Shown: positions 57,865 to 64,000 of the stretch, piece by piece | How the letters are laid out: each line of letters starts with the position of its first letter | Position numbering within the stretch: position 1 is the first letter of the stretch | Source of the DNA: Ciona intestinalis | Taxonomy: Eukaryota; Chordata; Ascidiacea; Phlebobranchia; Cionidae | Assembly: GCF_000224145.3 (NCBI RefSeq) | Contig: NC_020171.2 | Coordinates: 1,619,008 to 1,683,007 of the forward strand | Direction: 5' to 3' | DNA length: 64,000 nt | Program-made: the position numbers and the translations under genes | Notes under the pieces: model-generated | Database searches by the model: none | Seen by the model: the letters and a program-made list of their open reading frames with translations, nothing else | Told to the model about the DNA's origin: nothing

Positions 57865-58061
57865 TAGTAGGGCGAGGGAAGATGGGACACCTTTTTATTC
57901 TTTTTTTTCGTCCCATTTGGTAGTAAACAAAGAACATTCACAAAATTATAAAACTGTATCTTCACAACTCCCATACACCGTTTTATTTGTTTAAAACACG
58001 ATCAGGATATTTGGATTTTATGTGCTAAATGTGTACCGTCTTACCCCACCATAATATACCA
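57865..58061. mobile_element. MITE, family A
   Basis: Ends tagtagggcgagggaagatg and gtgtaccgtcttaccccacc. The right end has drifted toward the family B style. Confidence 0.85.
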
Positions 58062-58404
58062 ATATTGTATCAAATAAACATAGAAAGATAGTATTTAAAC
58101 AAGCTACAATATAGCTTTTACTTACATTACACATGATGTTGGAACAAAATAGACGAAGACTCTTCGTTTTGTAAAATCAAATCATGTTATAATTCCTTCG
58201 GTATGCCTTCCAATTAAACCTTAAAAAACAATATTGTATAAAGGGACTTCCAGTATTGCTAAGTTTACTAATATATATACACAAGGGGTAAAATACATTT
58301 CCTTGTAAACTAACATTTCAGGAATATTTTAACACTAAATTATTGCAAGTTTTTCATTAATAGTTTTTATCTACTTTCTTTTATAAATACATCTATATAT
58401 TCCT

Positions 58405-58905
58405 TTCTACATTCATACTGTTTAAAATAATCATAACGCTTTAAAATACATTGATTTTTCACTACTATTACAACTTCTTTATTTAACACAATTGTTTTCT
58501 CATCTCTTTACTAGCCCTACTACACTACACTGGTTTGCAACTAGTAAAGAACACGCGAGTCTCGCTGATTAAATCCCGCCTCTGCCTTAGGAATCAACGC
58601 GCGTTTCTGTACAAACGTATAAAGTAGAAACAATCACAACACAATTGTTTTCTTGTCTATTGCTATTCCGACAATGTTTTATAAACGATCTATTCCATTT
58701 TGATATTCATACCTTTTAACAAAGTAGTAATCAATCATAACGCTTTAAAATACATTGGATCTTTCACTAATATTACAACTTCTTCAGTTAACTGTTTTCT
58801 CATCTCTTTACTAGCCCTACTACACTAAACTAGTTTGCAACTCAGCAAAGAACACGCGAGTCTTGTTGATTAAAATCCCGCTTCTGCCTCAGGAATCAAC
58901 GTGAT
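58405..58905. repeat. Duplicated segment, two copies about 300 bp apart
   Basis: tctcatctctttactagccc / tactacactacactggtttg / caaagaacacgcgagtc-type sequence at about 58497-58600 recurs at 58797-58902. The preceding aatcataacgctttaaaata is also repeated. Confidence 0.85.
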
Positions 58906-58969
58906 AACTTAATGCCTCGCCAATAGATTGTGAACAGTCGCGTAGATATTTACTATTAATTAATAGTAA

Positions 58970-59100
58970 AGCCACGATGGTCCATGTTTTCATTCTATTT
59001 ATCGTCTCATTTGGTAGTAAACAAAGAATATTTACAGAATTGACCGCATCCTCACGATTCTTAAATAGCGTTGTTAGTTGTTTAAAAGACGGGGCTGTAT
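58970..59100. mobile_element. MITE, family B, partial
   Basis: gatggtccatgttttcattc, then tggtagtaaacaaagaatat and cctcacgattcttaaatagc. Confidence 0.7.
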
Positions 59101-59436
59101 GCACCTAAACACACGCTGCCACACATATGTATATACATTTATAGTTCTGCATGATAACAATAATAACGTTGGTAAGTTTATTACTTGGCTACAAGAACGT
59201 GAAGACAAAAACATGTTGTTTTGGAAACTACAAGTTAAAGTGCGCAAAATTTAAAATAAAAAGACCAATTTGATAAAATGTTTCAAAACAAAGTTAGTGC
59301 TAAACAGACGTAGTAAATACATTTATATTCTAATATTATCTGAGTAATACAATTAAAGGAAAATTCCGTTGGGAAATTACATTGTCGTTTAGAAAGTCCG
59401 TCTGTTTTTGTGGTGTAGTTATTTTATATCTCAATT

Positions 59437-62400
59437 TCATTTGCAGGATTCTAAAATAAAATAAGAAACATGTGTAAAACGACCTTCGTTATAACCCGGA
59501 AAACGACAGTCGTTATAACACGAGTGTTCTGTTTCATACACCTCGTGCCAGCTTACTAGTTACCATGTATCTTACTCTGCAGATACTTATTTTTTACCTG
59601 CAATTTGCTTGTCCACAGATGAAACTAAAGTTGGCAGCTGCTTGTAGTTGCTTACATGGTGAACCCTTGTCTTACTTCCAGCTATGAGTTCAAGTTGTTG
59701 AGCATTGGTTTGCCCTATGCCAACAGCTATCATTTTCGCCCCAAGCTTCCTGTAAAAAAGTCTCAAATTATAACAACTTATTTATCAAAAAGAAGTAAAA
59801 TTTACATGTACATTTTCATTCATATCAAGCCTGCACAGCCAAGATAAATAAGTTACTTATGCGGTAACTCGGAAGCGGGCATGAGGTGCATGAAACAGAA
59901 CACCCATGTTCTATTGCAATCATTGCTGCGCCACGCGAGAATAGCCTACATAAGTTATATTCATTGATTTATTCAAATAGTAAACTAACCCAGCATCTTT
60001 TACAGCGCTTTCAATATCAGTAGTTGCGTCAGTAGCCACCCCATCAGTTATTACAATCATAATATTAGGAATATCTTTGCGTTGTTTATCCATTAATTCA
60101 TAACCGGCAATAGTGATACCAAAACCAATGTAGGTGGAACCTCTTTTCCTTGTATTGATCAATTCTGTGATGGAGCCTGAAATTAAAATACAGAATTGGT
60201 TAATGAAAAGATGAATGTATGAATGAATGAATGTAACTTACTTTATTCTCGCATGGCAGAAAACGACAGTCGTTATAACACAGATGTTCATACACCTCGT
60301 GCCAGCTTACAAGTTACCATATATTTTACTTTGTTGGTGATTGTTAAGTTTTAGTATAGAATATGTTTAAAATAAAAGCTTTTGAACTCTATTTGTTCTT
60401 AAAACAGTCATTTTTATTGGAACATAACAAAACAAACCTGTCAAAGTTGAAGCACTTTGTTTTTGTAGAGGAATCCTGACAGAAGTATCGGAATAGTCTT
60501 TATTACTAAATCCAACAACTCCAACTCTTACATTGTCTGCGTCAATATCTAACCTGGAAGGATATTAACAAGTAAATATTTAAATAAATCTAACCTATTT
60601 AAAAATAATGTATGTAACTTATTTATTCTTGCGTGGTTGGGAAACGTCAGTCGTTATAACATGGGTGTTCTGTTTCATACACCTCATACATGCTTACAAG
60701 TTCTACATATGTAAGTTTCTAGGTGATTTGTTCCTATTTTAATGTATGGCTGATAACTTAAACAACCCATAAGTAACCATTTGGAGCAATTGCGTTAAGT
60801 GTCTTGCCCAAGGACATATACACCCACAATGGTAGCAGCACAAAGCATTCAACCTGGTACCCTTCGGCTACAATGCGAATGCTCAACCACTATGCCACAC
60901 AGCAGGATATATAGAAATGTTTTACTTACTTAAACGGGGCCAGCACATTGTTAATCCATGTAAGGCTCTGTTTATACTCAGTATTACTCACACTAATTGA
61001 CTCATCAAGTACAAACATTATGTCAGCTTTAAACACTGGGCAAACTGTAATAATAACAAAAAGGTAACATACAGTTTATATTATGCATTATGAAACAGCT
61101 ATGTAGCATATTTTAATACTGTTCTTTTATGTTATGAATAAATGTAACTTTTTTATCCCAGTATGGTGGGCCAACGACGGTTGTTATAACATGGCTGTTT
61201 TGTTTCATAAACCTCTTGCCTGCTTACAAGTTACCAGGTATGTAAAATTTGCAAGTGATTATTTTTGGTGGATATTTTTAACTGAAAACTGACCACTGGG
61301 TTGGAGCAACTACCGTTAAGTATCTTGCCCAAGAACACACACCAACAATGGTATCAGCAACAAACTTTAACCTATATGGTTACACAGTTATAAATAAATA
61401 AAAAGTTTTAACCTTTTTCCTCTGAGCAGTTAACGCCACTATACCCTGGTGTACAGATACATCTGTAGCCTGTAAGTTTGCTCACATACGTTGCTCCATT
61501 TTTACATGGGTTCACTGGGCAGTTGTCTAATAGATAAAATTGACATGATAAATTGACAGTGTTTTTGGCGATGTTGCAGGTATAATGTATAGTAGAGTGG
61601 GGGAAGATGGGACACCTTTAGCACATAATATCTAAATATCGTGTTCGTGTTTTAAACAATTAATAACGGTCTTTCGAAGTCACAAGCATACGGTTTAATA
61701 ATTCTTTAAATGTTCTTTGTTTACTACTAAATGTGACGAGAAAATAGAATGAAAAGGTGTCCCATCTTCCCCCACCCTACTATATTTCTGTTTTTTTCTA
61801 CAGTTGCTACTAGGCATAATTTATTTAACTGGGTATATGAGTATGGAGCGGGTAATACTTTAGTATGAAAATTTTAACATTTTCTTGAATCAGAGAAGCC
61901 AACTCATAGAAAACAGTTTATTTAAGGATCCATGCAAAACTGACACAAATTAAGTCTAATAAATTGTGTAATATACAAGTTATAGTAGGGTGGGGAAAGA
62001 TGGGACACTTTTCGTTCTATTTTCTCGTCTCATTTGGTAGTAAATAAAAAACATTCAAAGAATTATAAAACTGTATCCCAGCGACTCCCATAGACTTTTG
62101 TTAATTGTTTAAAACACGATCAGGATATTTGGACATTATGTGCTAAAGGTGTCCCACCTTCCCCCACAGGACTATATATATTTCTCAAAAACGGTATGAT
62201 CGGTCCCACATTTGAATAAAACCTTCATGCAAATGTTTATTACCGATTTTGTCACAGTTGAATCCAAAGTAGTTGGTAGGGCAGGTACATTCATAGCTAG
62301 TATCTGTGTCAATGCATGCGCCACCATTTTTGCATGGTTGGTCCTTGCAACCTGTTATAGTGTTAAATACATTTGAATTTTATGAGTAGTACATAAATGA

Positions 62401-63375
62401 GTGTAACTTATATTCGCATATGAATTACCATTAACTATTATAAATGTAGTACTACATAAGGGGGCAACTCTGTATTTAAATTAATGAACAAACTTATTTA
62501 TCCTCACATGGCGAGGCTACGATAGCCGTTACAACACGGGTGTTCTGTTCCATACACCTTGTGTCCACTTACCATTTTTTTAGCTACATAAGCAATTATT
62601 TTTCAAGTATCTTGATTTTTAAGTAAGGACATGGATCTCTGAAATAGTTGTAGCATGTTTATATATACATGATGTCCCTATTTAATTTAGCATATTTTAG
62701 AATTAAATGCAGGAAATTAAATACAAAGCATGTAGTTTAAGTATTGACCTATTTTATTCGAGCAGGTATCACCATGTGTATCCTGGTGTACAGATACATC
62801 TGTAGCCTGTAGATGTGCCTACATATGTTGCTCCATTTTTGCATGGATTCACTGGACAGATATCTGCATAAAACACCATAGTAACGTTTGTTTAATAATA
62901 GTACACAAAAACTAAACAAAAAAATGAAAAATTACGAAAAAATGGAAAAAATTCTTTCAGTATTTGCCTAATTTTGCAATTTTTTGTTCTAAGTTGTTTG
63001 TTTTTTTATAAAAAAAGAGATCTTTTTTCTGTAGAGAAACCTGATCATTATAACAAAGTCACACAGGGCTTATACTTAAAATTTTACAAGGATTCATGTT
63101 GGTGAAAAGTCATTTTGAAGTAACAAAACTAAAAAAAATTTATTTTACAGTATTTTTTGAACTATTTTATCTTTTAAACACTACTACAAATAAAACTATA
63201 AATAATGTAACCTGTAGTTTTTTCAATTGTATTTATAACGCTTGGAAGGGTTAGGTTAAGATCTTCGAAGCTGTTGGCTATTATTACACGGGAGGGGTCT
63301 CGCGCAATTTGGAGAAGTTGGTCAGAGTTATACTGGGTGCCAATACCAACAGATATTATAGTTATACCTGCAGCC
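59437..63375 (-). CDS. VWA/EGF protein, 3' part; gene continues past 64000
   Basis: Exons: 63212-63375 (end of a VWA domain, ITIISVGIGTQYNSDQLLQ), 62749-62863, 62244-62351 and 61413-61526 (three EGFs), 60930-61044, 60438-60553, 59990-60176 and 59598-59749 (a whole VWA), 59437-59450 (ESCK then stop). The second VWA has a complete MIDAS: DESIS (DxSxS), a Thr in the DTS region, and ITDG. So it should bind a ligand through a divalent metal. All joins hold frame except at 62749-62863, which is one base longer than its near-copy at 61413-61526 and reads into a stop (GYTW*). An AATAAA near 59182 would end the transcript. VWA plus EGF is common in extracellular matrix and adhesion proteins. Confidence 0.85.
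59485..59597 (-). mobile_element. SINE fragment touching a splice donor
   Basis: cgacagtcgttataacacga, gttctgtttcatacacctcg and gttaccatgtatcttactct. The SINE runs up to the donor gtaaaaaataag of the 59598-59749 exon, which itself resembles SINE sequence. Confidence 0.8.
59845..59955 (+). mobile_element. SINE fragment
   Basis: gcggtaactcggaagcgggc, then catgaaacagaacacccatg and cgcgagaatagcctacataa. Confidence 0.8.
60215..60345 (-). mobile_element. SINE, tail half
   Basis: gaatgaatgaatgtaactta, then aacgacagtcgttataacac and gttaccatatattttacttt. Confidence 0.85.
60605..60905 (-). mobile_element. SINE, full length
   Basis: About 300 bp: tail tatgtaacttatttattctt, body gttctgtttcatacacctca, core gtgtcttgcccaaggacata, head cacccacaatggtagcagca, then gctcaaccactatgccacac. 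Its sense strand starts with a tRNA-like A box (tggcatagtggttgagc). Confidence 0.9.
61133..61395 (-). mobile_element. SINE, full length
   Basis: Tail gaataaatgtaacttttt, body ggttgttataacatggctg, core gtatcttgcccaagaacaca, head caacaatggtatcagcaaca. Confidence 0.85.
61589..61786. mobile_element. MITE, family A, well preserved
   Basis: Ends tagtagagtgggggaagatg and gtgtcccatcttcccccacc; about 195 bp with TA flanks. Confidence 0.92.
61983..62178. mobile_element. MITE, family A
   Basis: Ends tagtagggtggggaaagatg and gtgtcccaccttcccccaca. Confidence 0.9.
62485..62605 (-). mobile_element. SINE fragment
   Basis: gaacaaacttatttatcctc, cgttacaacacgggtgttct and catacaccttgtgtccactt. Confidence 0.8.
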
Positions 63376-63429
63376 CTGTATAGTAGAATTCATTAGTAAG
63401 CATGAAATTGGAAAAAACATAGTAGACCT

Positions 63430-63970
63430 GATGCTCACTGTCACTGTCGAGTTATAACATTGGTGTCATCTTATACACCAGGCACACATGGTGTATTCAT
63501 ACACCTCGTGCTCGCTGTCAAGTTATAACATAGGTGTCATCTTATATACCAGACACATATGGTGTATTCTTATACCTCATGCTCACTTTCGGGTTATAAC
63601 ATAGGTGTCTTCTTATACACCAGACACACATGGTATATTCATACACCTCATGCTTGCTGTCGAGTTTTAACATGGGTGTCTTCTTATACACCAGGCACAC
63701 ATGGTGTATTCATACACCCCATGCTCACTGTCGAGTTATAACATGGGTGTCTTCTTATACACTAGACACACATGGTATGTTTATACACCTCATGCTCACT
63801 GTCAAGTTATGACATGTGTGTCTTCAAACACCAGACACACGTGGTGTATTCATACACCTCATGCTCCCTGTCGAGTTATAACATGGGTGTCTTCTTATAC
63901 ACCAGACACACATGGTGTATTCATACACCTCATGCTCACTGTCAAGTTATGACATTAATATCTTCTTATA
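63430..63970. repeat. 71-bp minisatellite, about 7.5 units
   Basis: Unit: gttataacatgggtgtcttc / ttatacaccagacacacatg / gtgtattcatacacctcatg / ctcactgtcga. Successive units start 71 bp apart (for example 63559, 63630 and 63701 in the same register). It lies in an intron of the VWA/EGF gene and runs close to the window end. Confidence 0.95.
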
Positions 63971-64000
63971 CAGTATACGTTAATATATCTTATCCTTACA

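Noticed and set aside
63559-63952. Plus-strand frames of repeated [10 protein letters not shown]-like peptide
   Set aside because: They come from the 71-bp minisatellite. 71 is not a multiple of 3, so frames drift; not a protein.
63430-63970. Regular repeats considered as a CRISPR-like array
   Set aside because: Units are contiguous and of 71 bp with no unique spacers; the DNA is animal.

Overview
The window looks like nuclear DNA of a tunicate, most likely Ciona. It is AT-rich, its genes are compact and rich in small exons with GT-AG introns, and it is packed with short repeats of the kinds described from Ciona: palindromic MITEs that begin with a G-rich gggtgggg(g)aagatggga end, and a tRNA-headed SINE whose tail runs into (attc)n. 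The species call rests on remembered repeat and protein families, not on a search. Exon joins below were made by hand from splice signals, reading phase and protein homology. All stated joins keep frame except one, which is reported.

Layout. 1-2.9 kb: repeats and no gene seen. 2.9-9 kb: a complete 8-exon FMN-dependent 2-hydroxyacid oxidase gene (minus strand, 374 aa) with three copies of a two-tRNA cassette (tRNA-Ser(GCT) then tRNA-Ala(TGC), 3-nt spacer), one downstream of it, one in an intron and one upstream. 9.5-11.6 kb: a 3-exon type II membrane PC-esterase/SGNH-like gene (minus, 438 aa). 11.7-16.6 kb: MITEs and no gene seen. 16.6-17.6 kb: a 2-exon single-pass membrane protein with LPxY and PPxY tail motifs (plus). 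18.9-20.9 kb: a TMEM170 homologue and a GATAD1 homologue (both minus).

21.8-57.3 kb: one giant minus-strand gene that I resolve into about 62 exons. It encodes a type I membrane mucin-like mosaic of about 2,880 aa or more: signal peptide, EGF, a proline-rich exon interrupted by a 125-base assembly gap, about 15 more EGF exons, NIDO, AMOP, VWD, a beta-rich module, a second EGF cluster, FN3 modules, a Thr-rich mucin tract, SEA, EGF, TM and a short tail. The NIDO-AMOP-VWD core is that of MUC4-like proteins. Two homologous TM exons have the same entry phase and the same exit phase and both fit one terminal exon, so they look mutually exclusive.

59.4-64 kb: the 3' part of another minus-strand gene (VWA, three EGF, VWA, short end) that continues beyond the window. 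One of its EGF exons is one base too long.

The two large genes encode secreted or surface proteins of extracellular type. The oxidase, esterase, PPxY, TMEM170 and GATAD1 genes have no evident joint pathway with them.
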